Part shown: positions 1-6,078 of the stretch, in pieces
How the letters are laid out: each line of letters begins with the position of its first letter
How positions within the stretch are numbered: the first letter of the stretch is position 1
Assembly: GCA_029548715.1 (NCBI GenBank)
Contig: JAKPMW010000251.1
Coordinates: 1 to 6,414, forward strand
From: Spirochaetota bacterium
Lineage (GTDB): Bacteria > Spirochaetota > JAGLSM01 > JAKPMW01
Direction: 5' to 3'
DNA: 6,414 nt
Made by a program: the position numbers and the translations under genes
Notes under the pieces: model-generated
What the model was told of the DNA's origin: nothing
Database searches by the model: none
Seen by the model: the letters and a program-made list of their open reading frames with translations, nothing else

Positions 1-77
1 ACCAGGGCAAAGGCGATCCGGCGCGAACGGACACCATGTGTGCCTGTCCGGGTGCTGCTGTGGTGTCCCTGACTCAT
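1..77 (-). CDS. N-terminal fragment of an unidentified, probably membrane-associated protein (runs off left edge)
   Basis: The minus strand is open from an ATG at 77 to the window edge: 25 complete codons with no stop. The translation begins MSQGHHSSTRTGTHG and continues with VRSRRIAFAL, a basic polar N-terminus followed by the first residues of a hydrophobic stretch. This is how many methyl-accepting chemotaxis proteins and sensor kinases start, with a short cytoplasmic tail and then the first transmembrane helix. It begins 11 bases after the cheW stop on the same strand, so it would be the next gene of a cheW operon, and a chemoreceptor would fit. The ribosome binding site is weak (only a GCGGG stretch directly before the ATG), so translation may depend on coupling to cheW, or the start may lie elsewhere. 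Only 25 residues are visible. The function is inferred from position and charge pattern, not from a recognised domain. Confidence 0.45.
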   Translation of the reverse strand, partial: MSQGHHSSTRTGTHGVRSRRIAFAL

Positions 78-88
78 CCCGCAGCCGG

Positions 89-631
89 TCAGTCCTGGGC
101 CTGGGCGGCTGCCTGGCGGGCTACCTCTTTGAGGGAGAAAATCTCCTCGGTTGAGAGCAGGGTGTCGGCATCAAGGAGCATGATGACCTTTTCCTTGGTG
201 CGCCCGATCCCGATGATCATGTGCGTGTCGAGTGCCGAGCCGAAGGAGGGGGCCGGCTGGAGTTCGTCCTGCGAGAGGTCGATAACCTCGGATACCTCGT
301 CGACAACGGCGCCGATGATAACCTGACGGGCATTGACGTTTACCTGGAGCACGATAATGCAGGTACGACGGGTATCTTCCTTGTGTTCCATGTCAAATTT
401 GAGGCGCAGGTCAATCACGGGAATGACCCTGTCCCGGAGGTTGATCATCCCCCGGACGTAGTGCGGTGTTTTCGGGATGCGGATGACGCTTTGCATGCCG
501 ATGATTTCCTGGACCTTGAGGATATCGACAGCGTACAACTCGTCGCCCAGCTTGAAGGTGAGATACTTGCCGGGCTTGGCAAGTATGATCCGTTGTTGAT
601 CCCTGTTTGCTGCCGCTGAAGTGGTTGCCAT
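89..631 (-). CDS. cheW: Chemotaxis coupling protein CheW
   Basis: This 180-residue CheW-domain protein is the cytoplasmic adaptor that links chemoreceptors to the histidine kinase CheA in signalling arrays. The domain spans about residues 20-165. Its hallmark is RGMINLRDRVIPVIDLR at 60-76, with KYLTFKLGDELYAVDI at 22-37 and the later GAVVDEVSEVIDL (107-119) and GIGRTKEKVIMLLD (141-154) strands. The first 20 or so residues are a polar, Ala-rich extension, and the C-terminus is an Ala/Gln tail. The length is normal for a single-domain CheW with a short extension. The reading frame stays open upstream to an ATG at 865. I chose the ATG at 631 because it has GGAGG at 640-644 (8-base spacing) and lies downstream of a near-consensus promoter at 669-697, which the longer version would span. 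It is divergent from the ATPase operon and followed 11 bases later by another start on the same strand. Which chemosensory pathway it serves cannot be told from here. Confidence 0.95.
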   Translation of the reverse strand: MATTSAAANRDQQRIILAKPGKYLTFKLGDELYAVDILKVQEIIGMQSVIRIPKTPHYVRGMINLRDRVIPVIDLRLKFDMEHKEDTRRTCIIVLQVNVNARQVIIGAVVDEVSEVIDLSQDELQPAPSFGSALDTHMIIGIGRTKEKVIMLLDADTLLSTEEIFSLKEVARQAAAQAQD

Positions 632-639
632 GGCCGCTG

Positions 640-644
640 CCTCC
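640..644 (-). promoter_or_regulatory. Ribosome binding site of cheW (decides the start)
   Basis: Read on the minus strand this is GGAGG, 8 bases before the ATG at 631. It fixes the cheW start there instead of at the upstream in-frame ATG at 865, which would lie outside the transcript expected from the 669-697 promoter. Confidence 0.85.
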
Positions 645-668
645 GTATCTGCATGTGGATACAGCCGA

Positions 669-697
669 AGTATAGAGCCTTTCGATAATGCTGTCAA
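669..697 (-). promoter_or_regulatory. Sigma-70 promoter of cheW
   Basis: On the minus strand there is a perfect -35 box TTGACA (697-692), a 17-base spacer and a -10 box TATACT (674-669), one mismatch from TATAAT. The predicted transcription start is near 662, giving a leader of about 30 bases that includes the GGAGG at 640-644. This is as close to consensus as housekeeping promoters get, and suggests steady expression of cheW by the main sigma factor and not by a flagellar (sigma-28) or sigma-54 promoter. Identified by reading the sequence; not experimentally shown. Confidence 0.8.
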
Positions 698-724
698 CCG
701 GGCTGGAGAAAAATTGGAATGAAC

Positions 725-761
725 GCCCGTGGGGGAAGTTTTGCGGGAGCTACCCCCGGGC
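725..761. repeat. Imperfect G/C-rich inverted repeat in the divergent intergenic region
   Basis: GCCC (725-728) pairs with GGGC (758-761), and GGGGG (731-735) pairs with CCCCC (753-757), leaving a two-base bulge (GT) and a 17-base loop. It lies between the two divergent promoters, upstream of both candidate transcripts. No run of T follows directly on either strand and no gene ends here, so it is not a terminator. It may be a binding site or chance G/C-rich symmetry. Confidence 0.3.
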
Positions 762-808
762 GGACGAGGTTCCTCAAGAAAAAGATTGGGATGCTGTGCG
801 TGTTTAGC

Positions 809-826
809 TTGACAAAAGTTTGTCAA
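809..826. promoter_or_regulatory. Perfect 18-bp palindrome, candidate operator
   Basis: TTGACAAA (809-816) and TTTGTCAA (819-826) are perfect inverted 8-base arms around a central AG. The left arm contains TTGACA, which is also the -35 box of a possible promoter for the ATPase genes, so a dimeric regulator bound here would block RNA polymerase. The total length of 18 and the TTG...CAA ends resemble sites of the NADH-sensing repressor Rex (TTGTGAA or TTGTTAA type arms around four bases), but positions 4-5 of each arm differ. The half-sites also resemble FNR/HcpR-type half-sites, but their spacing (8 bases between TTGAC and GTCAA) does not match that family. The symmetry is seen directly; the regulator is unknown. 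Confidence 0.55.
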
Positions 827-838
827 TATGGGTACTGT
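809..838 (+). promoter_or_regulatory. Possible promoter 1 of the ATPase operon
   Basis: A consensus -35 box TTGACA (809-814) is followed after 18 bases by TACTGT (833-838), which keeps the important T1, A2 and T6 of the -10 box but is otherwise weak. Transcription would start near 845, giving a leader of about 90 bases before the subunit E start at 938. A weak -10 box next to a palindromic site is typical of a regulated promoter. An alternative promoter lies at 888-916. Confidence 0.4.
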
Positions 839-887
839 TTTCAGGCCGGGATGTGAATGACGCAAAAAAAGCGTTTCGGGTATTGCA

Positions 888-916
888 TTGACGCGCCTGA
901 TACGGTAACGTATAGG
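888..916 (+). promoter_or_regulatory. Possible promoter 2 of the ATPase operon
   Basis: TTGACG (888-893, five of six matches), a 17-base spacer and TATAGG (911-916, four of six) form a reasonable sigma-70 promoter. The start would be near 923, only a few bases before the GGAGG at 928-932, so the leader would be very short (about 15 bases). It may work as a second, constitutive start besides the one at 809-838, or one of the two may be chance. Confidence 0.4.
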
Positions 917-927
917 CCACTATCCGT

Positions 928-932
928 GGAGG
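928..932 (+). promoter_or_regulatory. Ribosome binding site of subunit E (decides the start)
   Basis: GGAGG sits 5 bases before the ATG at 938. The frame is open upstream to an ATG at 857, but that codon has only a poor GGATG-like upstream sequence and would add 27 residues that do not look like subunit E. Confidence 0.8.
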
Positions 933-937
933 TTGCT

Positions 938-1549
938 ATGCAGGGCAAACTGCAGGAGTTGACAGAAAAGCTGTACGCCGAGGGTGTCGCCAAGGCCAAT
1001 GATGAGGCCGGGCGAATTCTGGCAGACGCCAGGCAAAAGGCTGAGTCGATCGTGGCTGCGGCCCGGGCCGAGGCAGGCAGTATCAAGTCGCAGGCGGAGC
1101 GGGAGGTTGCCGACCTCAGACGCAATGTCGAATCAGAGCTCAAGATGGCGGCACAGCAGGCCATCAGTGCGCTCAAGGACAGGATCGCCAGGCTGATTAC
1201 AGCCGGGATTGCTGAGGCACCGGTAGCCCAGGCCATGTCCGATGTCGAGTTCGTCAAGCAGCTTATCTCGGCCATCGTCGCCAATGCCGGTTCCGATCTC
1301 TCGGCGCTCAGGCTGGAGTTGCCGGCTTCAATGGAGGCAAAGCTGCAGGACTTTCTCAAGGGTGCCTCGCTTGCAAAACTCAAGGGCGGACTGGAACTGG
1401 TCTTTGACCGCAGCCTTTCCGGTGGGTTCCGTGTCGGTCCGGCCGATCAGGGCTTTGTTGTTTCCTTTACCGACGAGGGATTCGCCGAATTTTTCCGCGA
1501 ATATCTCAGGCCCCGTACCCGCCAGTTTTTGTACGGCGCTGAGGGGTGA
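938..1549 (+). CDS. atpE: V-type ATP synthase/ATPase subunit E (peripheral stalk)
   Basis: This 203-residue protein is the E subunit of a V-type ATPase, the stator rod that holds the A3B3 head against the torque of the central shaft. Residues about 5-90 are a long Ala/Glu/Arg/Lys-rich right-handed coiled-coil stretch (for example EAGRILADARQKAESIVAAA from residue 23). The rest is a globular domain ending in SGGFRVGPADQGFVVSFTDE (161-180) and EFFREYLRPRTRQFL (184-198), typical of the bacterial E family: a Gly-rich turn, then a conserved strand and a C-terminal helix that contacts the head. The length is normal. It is the first gene of the operon, with its stop 6 bases before the next start. 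In archaeal enzymes E pairs with a short helical G/H subunit; no G/H gene is present here. The assignment rests on domain architecture and on gene order with A, B, D and I. The symbol atpE follows V-ATPase usage and must not be confused with F-type subunit c. Confidence 0.88.
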   Translation: MQGKLQELTEKLYAEGVAKANDEAGRILADARQKAESIVAAARAEAGSIKSQAEREVADLRRNVESELKMAAQQAISALKDRIARLITAGIAEAPVAQAMSDVEFVKQLISAIVANAGSDLSALRLELPASMEAKLQDFLKGASLAKLKGGLELVFDRSLSGGFRVGPADQGFVVSFTDEGFAEFFREYLRPRTRQFLYGAEG

Positions 1550-1555
1550 GGTAAG

Positions 1556-2398
1556 ATGGCACGTGCCTACTACTGTCTGGTAGCCGGCTTTCCTGATTTT
1601 GCGCTGGATGAGGCCAAGCTGCCCCTGACCACTGACGTGTTGCGGGCGGATCTTGCGGAGCAACTCGCTCCTGAGGACAGGCAGTACCTCTCCATGCTGT
1701 TTTGGCCGGTGGATAACCGCAACCTGCTCGCTGTCCTGGCGGGGAGCCCGGATCATGATGCCCGCGGGAACTACAGCCGCGAATTTCTCGAAGATGAGGT
1801 TCGTACCCCATCGTCGCTTCCCGGGTATATGAGGGAATTTGTTGACCAGTACCGCGCCGGCCTGGCGTCGGGCGCCCATCCCGAAAACGTCCTGGCGGAC
1901 CTGATGTATCGCGAGCTGGCCGGGTGTTCCAACGCCTTTGTCCGCGGCTGGTTCGAATTCGACAGGGATCTGCGCAATATTGTGGCAGCCCTTGGCTGTC
2001 GCAGGACGGGGGCCGAACCCGAGCGCGAGATTGTGGGAGAGGGCCTGGTGGCCGAAGCTGTCCGGCGGACAAGCGGGTCGGATTTCGGGCTGTCCCGCGA
2101 GCTTGTCTGGCTCGAAAGTCTGCTCAGGGGCTGGGGGCAAAGCCTTCTCGAACGTGAGCTGGCGGTTGACCGGGTCAGACTGGATGTGATGGACGAGCTG
2201 ACCGTTTCAAGTGGTTTCTCGATTGACAAGGTGCTGGCCTTTGTCCTGCGTTTGGGTATCGCCGAACGCTGGCTGGCACTGGATGCCGCGACGGGTCGGG
2301 AGATGCTGCGACGCATTCTCTCGGACATGGAGTCCGGCCTGGTATTCCCTGAAGAGTTCAGCATACGCGGAGGAAGCAAGCATGGCGACAACAGGTAA
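1556..2398 (+). CDS. DUF2764 family protein, putative V-ATPase assembly/central-stalk (subunit C-like) component
   Basis: This 280-residue protein has no catalytic motif, signal peptide or membrane segment. Its start, MARAYYCLVAGFPDF, and its place between E and A match the DUF2764 family, found in the same position in chlamydial-type V-ATPase operons and formally of unknown function. The sequence is mostly helical. RNLLAVL (55-61, preceded by WPVD) and RNIVAAL (140-146, preceded by WFEFD) look like repeats of one unit, and FSIDKVLAFVLRLGIAERW (221-239) may be a third. Three such helical repeats with Asn/Arg-Leu motifs characterise the AC39 family (subunit C/d), which sockets the central shaft onto the membrane ring. 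In archaeal operons the order is E-C-F-A-B-D, so this gene stands where C does. The C-like role is my inference. The start at 1556 has GAGG signals just upstream, and the last 17 bases overlap subunit A, so both are likely needed in related amounts. Confidence 0.8.
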   Translation: MARAYYCLVAGFPDFALDEAKLPLTTDVLRADLAEQLAPEDRQYLSMLFWPVDNRNLLAVLAGSPDHDARGNYSREFLEDEVRTPSSLPGYMREFVDQYRAGLASGAHPENVLADLMYRELAGCSNAFVRGWFEFDRDLRNIVAALGCRRTGAEPEREIVGEGLVAEAVRRTSGSDFGLSRELVWLESLLRGWGQSLLERELAVDRVRLDVMDELTVSSGFSIDKVLAFVLRLGIAERWLALDAATGREMLRRILSDMESGLVFPEEFSIRGGSKHGDNR

Positions 2399-4148
2399 GG
2401 TGGCGGGTATCATCGCCAACCTCGTGATGGTCGAAGTGGACGGACCGGTTTCGCAAAACGAGATCTGCTACATCGATGTGGGCGGCACAAAGCTCATGTC
2501 GGAAACGATCAAGATTGTGGGCAATACGGCCTACGTCCAGGTTTTTGAAAGCACACGGCGGATGCGTGCCGGAAATCCGGTCGAGTTTGCAGGGCACATG
2601 CTTGAAGTGACCCTGGGGCCGGGGATCCTCTCGCGCAATTATGACGGTCTGCAAAATGACCTCGACAAGATGGAGCAGGTCTTTCTCCAGCGTGGCGAGT
2701 ATACCTATCCGCTTGACGAAAACAAGAAGTGGGACTTTGTTCCCATTGCAAAAGCCGGCGAGCGGGTTTCTGCCGGTTCCTGGCTGGGTGAGGTCAAGGA
2801 AAACTGGATCGGACACAAGATCATGGTGCCCTTTGCCTTTGAGGGTGAATATTCCATCAAGTCCGTCGCTGCTGCCGGCAGTTACGGAATTCATGACACG
2901 ATCGCGGTCCTGACGGATGCCAAGGGACAGGAACGCACGGTCACCATGGTGCAAAAGTGGCCGGTCAAGCTGGCTGTCCGCGCCTACAAGGAAAAAAAGC
3001 GCCCCTTCAAGATCATGGAGACGGGGACGCGCACCATCGATACGCTCAACCCGATCGCCGAGGGCGGGACAGGCTTTATTCCCGGTCCCTTTGGTTGCGG
3101 CAAGACAGTATTGCAGCACTCGCTGGCCAAATTTGCCGAGGCGGACATGATCATCGTGGCGGCCTGCGGCGAACGTGCCAACGAGGTCGTCGAAATCTTT
3201 ACCGAGTTCCCCGAACTGGATGACCCGCGCACGGGTCGCAAGCTGATGGAGCGCACCACTATTATCTGTAACACCTCCAACATGCCTGTTGCTGCCCGCG
3301 AGGCCTCGGTGTATACGGCCATGACCATTGCCGAGTATTACCGCGCGATGGGGCTGCGCATCCTGCTTCTGGCCGACTCCACCTCCCGCTGGGCCCAGGC
3401 CCTGCGCGAGATGTCCAACCGCCTTGAGGAGCTGCCGGGTCCGGACGCTTTCCCGATGGACCTTTCGGCCATCGTGGCCAACTTCTACGCCCGTGCCGGG
3501 TATGTGATCCTCAACAACGACCAGCCGGCCTCCATCACCTTTATCGGAACAGTGTCACCTGCCGGTGGCAACCTCAAGGAGCCGGTGACCGAATCAACGA
3601 AAAAGGCAGCCCGCTGTTTTTATGCACTGGCACAGCCCAGGGCAGATTCGAAACGCTATCCGGCTATCGATCCGATCGACAGCTATTCAAAGTATCTCGA
3701 GTACGACGAGGTGCAAAAATACCTCAACGAAAAGATCCATCCCGAATGGGTTCCGAATGTCTATCTCTCCAAGGACATCCTCCTCCGGGGGCGTGAGGCC
3801 TTTGAACAGATCAACATCCTGGGCGACGACGGTGTCCCGATTGAGTATCACGAACGCTACTGGAAGTCGGAGATTATCGACTTCGTCATCCTGCAGCAGG
3901 ACGGGTTTGACAAGATCGACCAGTCAACCCCGATCGAGCGCCAGCGCTTCATGCTGGACCGGGTCCTCGGGATCTGTAAATCGTCGTTCAAATTTGACAG
4001 CTTTGAAGAGGTCAACCCCTACTTCAAGCGCATTATCAACACGTTCAAGCAGATGAATTATTCCGAATTCAACTCAGACAAGTTCAAGGCACTCGACGCT
4101 GATCTTGGCAAGATCCTCGCCGAGCGGGAGGTTGTGCATGCAAACTAA
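2382..4148 (+). CDS. atpA: V-type ATP synthase/ATPase catalytic subunit A
   Basis: This 588-residue protein is the catalytic subunit of the A3B3 head and hydrolyses or makes ATP (EC 7.1.2.2 family). The N-terminal beta-barrel covers residues 1 to about 75, ending in GPGIL (79-83) and NYDGLQ (86-91). The A-specific insert (the non-homologous region) follows to about 190, then WPVK (193-196) opens the nucleotide-binding domain. Walker A is GPFGCGKT (235-242, Lys241). The catalytic Glu264 lies in GERANE, where most A subunits have GERGNE; the Ala variant agrees with my recollection of chlamydial-type enzymes. ADSTSRWAQALREMSNRLEE (331-350) is the Walker B-side block. The rest is the C-terminal helical domain. 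All key residues are present and the length is normal. The frame is open 57 codons upstream inside the preceding gene, but GGAGG at 2369-2373, 8 bases before the ATG at 2382, and the match to family N-termini settle the start. It overlaps the previous gene by 17 bases and subunit B by 11. Confidence 0.97.
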   Translation: MATTGKVAGIIANLVMVEVDGPVSQNEICYIDVGGTKLMSETIKIVGNTAYVQVFESTRRMRAGNPVEFAGHMLEVTLGPGILSRNYDGLQNDLDKMEQVFLQRGEYTYPLDENKKWDFVPIAKAGERVSAGSWLGEVKENWIGHKIMVPFAFEGEYSIKSVAAAGSYGIHDTIAVLTDAKGQERTVTMVQKWPVKLAVRAYKEKKRPFKIMETGTRTIDTLNPIAEGGTGFIPGPFGCGKTVLQHSLAKFAEADMIIVAACGERANEVVEIFTEFPELDDPRTGRKLMERTTIICNTSNMPVAAREASVYTAMTIAEYYRAMGLRILLLADSTSRWAQALREMSNRLEELPGPDAFPMDLSAIVANFYARAGYVILNNDQPASITFIGTVSPAGGNLKEPVTESTKKAARCFYALAQPRADSKRYPAIDPIDSYSKYLEYDEVQKYLNEKIHPEWVPNVYLSKDILLRGREAFEQINILGDDGVPIEYHERYWKSEIIDFVILQQDGFDKIDQSTPIERQRFMLDRVLGICKSSFKFDSFEEVNPYFKRIINTFKQMNYSEFNSDKFKALDADLGKILAEREVVHAN

Positions 4149-5472
4149 GGCCGGGCAGAAGATATACTCCAAAATCACCCAGATTACCAAGGCTACCTGC
4201 AGCCTGCAGGCCAGCGGCGTGGGGTACGAAGAGATGGCCATGGTGCATGGCCGCCTCGCCCAGGTCGTCAAGATTGTCGGGGACCGGGTTACCCTGCAGG
4301 TCTTTTCGGGAACAGAGGGCATCCCCACCAATGCGGAGGTTGTCTTTCTCGGACACCCGCCCATGGTCAAGGTCGGCGAAGAACTGGCCGGGCGTTTTTT
4401 TGATGCCTACGGCAAACCGATTGACGGCAAGCCCGAGATCAACGGAGAGGAGCGCGAGATCGGTGGCCCCTCGGTCAACCCGGTGCGGCGCAAGCAGCCC
4501 TCCGAGCTGATCGCCACCGGCATTGCCGGTATCGACCTCAACAACACCCTCGTGACCGGACAAAAGATTCCCTTCTTTGCCGACCCGGACCAGCCCTACA
4601 ACCAGGTGATGGCCATGGTGGCCATGCGCGCCAAGGCCGACCGGATCATCCTGGGCGGGATGGGATTGTCCAACGACGATTATCTCTTTTTCAAGAGCGT
4701 GTTTGAAAACGCCGGTGCGCTGGATCGCATTATCGCCTTTGTCAATACGACCGAAAATCCTCCGGTCGAGCGCCTTCTCGTTCCGCAGACGGCTTTGACC
4801 GCTGCCGAGTACTTTGCCGTGGATCGCAACGAAAAGGTGCTTGTGCTCCTGACCGACATGACCCTGTACTGCGACGCTCTTTCCATCGTATCCAACCGCA
4901 TGGACCAGATTCCGTCCAAGGACAGCATGCCCGGCGCCCTCTACAGCGATTTGGCCAGCATTTACGAAAAGGCGGTGCAGTTCCCGTCCGGCGGATCGAT
5001 CACCATTATTGCGGTGACCACCCTCTCCGGTGGCGATATTACCCACGCCATTCCGGACAATACCGGGTACATCACCGAGGGGCAGCTCTTCCTCAGGCGC
5101 GACACGGATATCGGAAAGGTCATAGTTGACCCCTTCCGCTCGCTATCCCGCCTCAAGCAGCTCGTGATCGGCAAGAAGACGCGGGTCGATCATCCCCAGG
5201 TGATGAATGCTGCAGTCCGGCTGTATGCCGATGCGGCCAATGCGCGTACCAAGATGGAAAACGGCTTTGACCTCTCGGATTACGACGAGCGGACCCTGCG
5301 TTTTGCGAAGGAATACTCCAACTCGCTTCTGGCGATCGACGTCAATGTTGACGTGGATACAATGCTTGATACCGGCTGGAAGCTCTTCTCCCGCCATTTC
5401 ACCCAGGCTGAGGTGGGTATCAAGCAGGAACTGATGCAGAAGTTCTGGCCGGCTGAGTCCCGGGAGGGCTGA
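4138..5472 (+). CDS. atpB: V-type ATP synthase/ATPase regulatory subunit B
   Basis: This 444-residue protein is the non-catalytic partner of A in the A3B3 head. It has the ATPase fold, with an N-terminal barrel (about 1-75) and GRFFDAYGKPIDG, but the P-loop is lost: at the place of Walker A it reads GQKIPFFADPDQPYNQ (141-156), without a GK[ST]. The arginine finger expected to complete the active site of A is Arg338 in SLSRL (335-339). The blocks ENPPVERLLVP, VLVLLTDMTLYCDAL, NRMDQIPSKDSMPGALYSDL and PDNTGYITEGQLFLRRD are those of the V-type B family in its chlamydial/spirochaetal form. The length is typical. An in-frame ATG at 4105 exists, but GGAGG at 4127-4131 with 6-base spacing supports 4138, overlapping the end of A by 11 bases, so translation is probably coupled at the 1:1 ratio the head needs. 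The symbol follows V-ATPase usage; F-type atpB is a different protein. Confidence 0.96.
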   Translation: MQTKAGQKIYSKITQITKATCSLQASGVGYEEMAMVHGRLAQVVKIVGDRVTLQVFSGTEGIPTNAEVVFLGHPPMVKVGEELAGRFFDAYGKPIDGKPEINGEEREIGGPSVNPVRRKQPSELIATGIAGIDLNNTLVTGQKIPFFADPDQPYNQVMAMVAMRAKADRIILGGMGLSNDDYLFFKSVFENAGALDRIIAFVNTTENPPVERLLVPQTALTAAEYFAVDRNEKVLVLLTDMTLYCDALSIVSNRMDQIPSKDSMPGALYSDLASIYEKAVQFPSGGSITIIAVTTLSGGDITHAIPDNTGYITEGQLFLRRDTDIGKVIVDPFRSLSRLKQLVIGKKTRVDHPQVMNAAVRLYADAANARTKMENGFDLSDYDERTLRFAKEYSNSLLAIDVNVDVDTMLDTGWKLFSRHFTQAEVGIKQELMQKFWPAESREG

Positions 5473-5475
5473 TCC

Positions 5476-6078
5476 ATGGCGATACGGTTCCAGTATAACA
5501 AGACCTCGCTGCAGGATCTGGGCAAACAGCTCAAGGTCCGCCAGCGGGCCTTGCCGACCCTGCAAAACAAGGAGTCGGCCCTGCGGATGGAGGTCAAGAA
5601 GGCCAAGGATCAGGCTGCCAGCATCAATGCGGCTTTTGATGCCAAACTGGCCGAGCTTGAGGGTATTTCGCGCCTCTGGAACGAATTCGACCCGCGGCTT
5701 CTCGTCGTCAAGGACGTGCGTTTCGGAATCAAGAAGATCGCCGGAGTCAAGACACCGGTTCTTGAAGAAGTCGTGTTTGCCGAAAAAGCGTTCCCTCTCT
5801 TTGCGGCGCCGGCCTGGTATCCCGATGGACTGGCACTCGTTCGGGAGCTGGCCAATCTTGCCTTTGAGCGCGAGTTCTTTTTGCGCAAGATGCATCTTCT
5901 GGATTTTGCCCGCAAAAAGACTACACAAAAGGTGAACCTGTACGAAAAGGTGCAGATTCCCGGGTTTGCCGACGCGATTCGCAAGATCAAGCGCTTCCTT
6001 GAGGACGAGGACAACCTCTCGAAATCGGCCCAGAAGATCGTCAAGAGCCGGGCCAGGGAAACGGAGGCTGCCGGATGA
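5476..6078 (+). CDS. atpD: V-type ATP synthase/ATPase subunit D (central shaft)
   Basis: This 200-residue protein is the rotor shaft that turns inside the A3B3 head, the counterpart of F-type gamma. The N-terminal helix (MAIRFQYNKTSLQDLGKQLK, 1-20, and onward to about 65) and the C-terminal helix (about 125-195) form the antiparallel coiled coil. The family signature at the C-terminus, RKKTTQKVNLYEKVQIPGF (146-164), matches the conserved R.TTQ.VN..E...IP pattern of subunit D. The middle (about 80-120) is the short globular section, with the hydrophobic AFPLFAAPAWYPDG (105-118). The length is typical. It starts 3 bases after subunit B, with GGAGG (5463-5467) inside the end of B, and its stop overlaps the start of subunit I in an ATGA. 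In archaeal and Enterococcus-type enzymes D is bound by the small subunit F; no F gene lies in this window. The F-type atpD (beta) is unrelated. Confidence 0.94.
   Translation: MAIRFQYNKTSLQDLGKQLKVRQRALPTLQNKESALRMEVKKAKDQAASINAAFDAKLAELEGISRLWNEFDPRLLVVKDVRFGIKKIAGVKTPVLEEVVFAEKAFPLFAAPAWYPDGLALVRELANLAFEREFFLRKMHLLDFARKKTTQKVNLYEKVQIPGFADAIRKIKRFLEDEDNLSKSAQKIVKSRARETEAAG

Noticed and set aside
725..761. The G/C-rich hairpin as a transcription terminator
   Set aside because: No T-run follows directly on either strand and the flanking genes diverge, so no transcript ends here.
632..865. Upstream extension of the cheW frame to an ATG at 865 (258 residues)
   Set aside because: The extension does not look like CheW, covers the strong promoter at 669-697, and the ATG at 631 has a well-placed GGAGG.
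1328..2140. Long minus-strand open frame opposite subunit E and DUF2764
   Set aside because: Antisense shadow in G+C-rich DNA: no recognisable domain, overlaps two genes that fit their operon and families, and has no convincing ribosome binding site.
2211..2381. Upstream extension of the subunit A frame by 57 codons
   Set aside because: It lies inside the DUF2764 gene in another frame. The ATG at 2382 has GGAGG 8 bases before it and fits A subunit N-termini.
4236..4252. Perfect inverted repeat GGCCATG-GTG-CATGGCC in subunit B
   Set aside because: It is inside a conserved coding stretch (around residues 33-39) and is explained by codons for Ala, Met, Val, His and Gly; no sign of a regulatory role.
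4084..5046. 320-residue minus-strand open frame opposite subunit B
   Set aside because: Low-complexity translation rich in Gly and His that mirrors codon bias of the B gene on the other strand; the B subunit is certain.
5143..5928. Minus-strand open frame opposite the end of B and subunit D
   Set aside because: Overlaps two confidently identified genes and shows no domain; a shadow of the coding frames.
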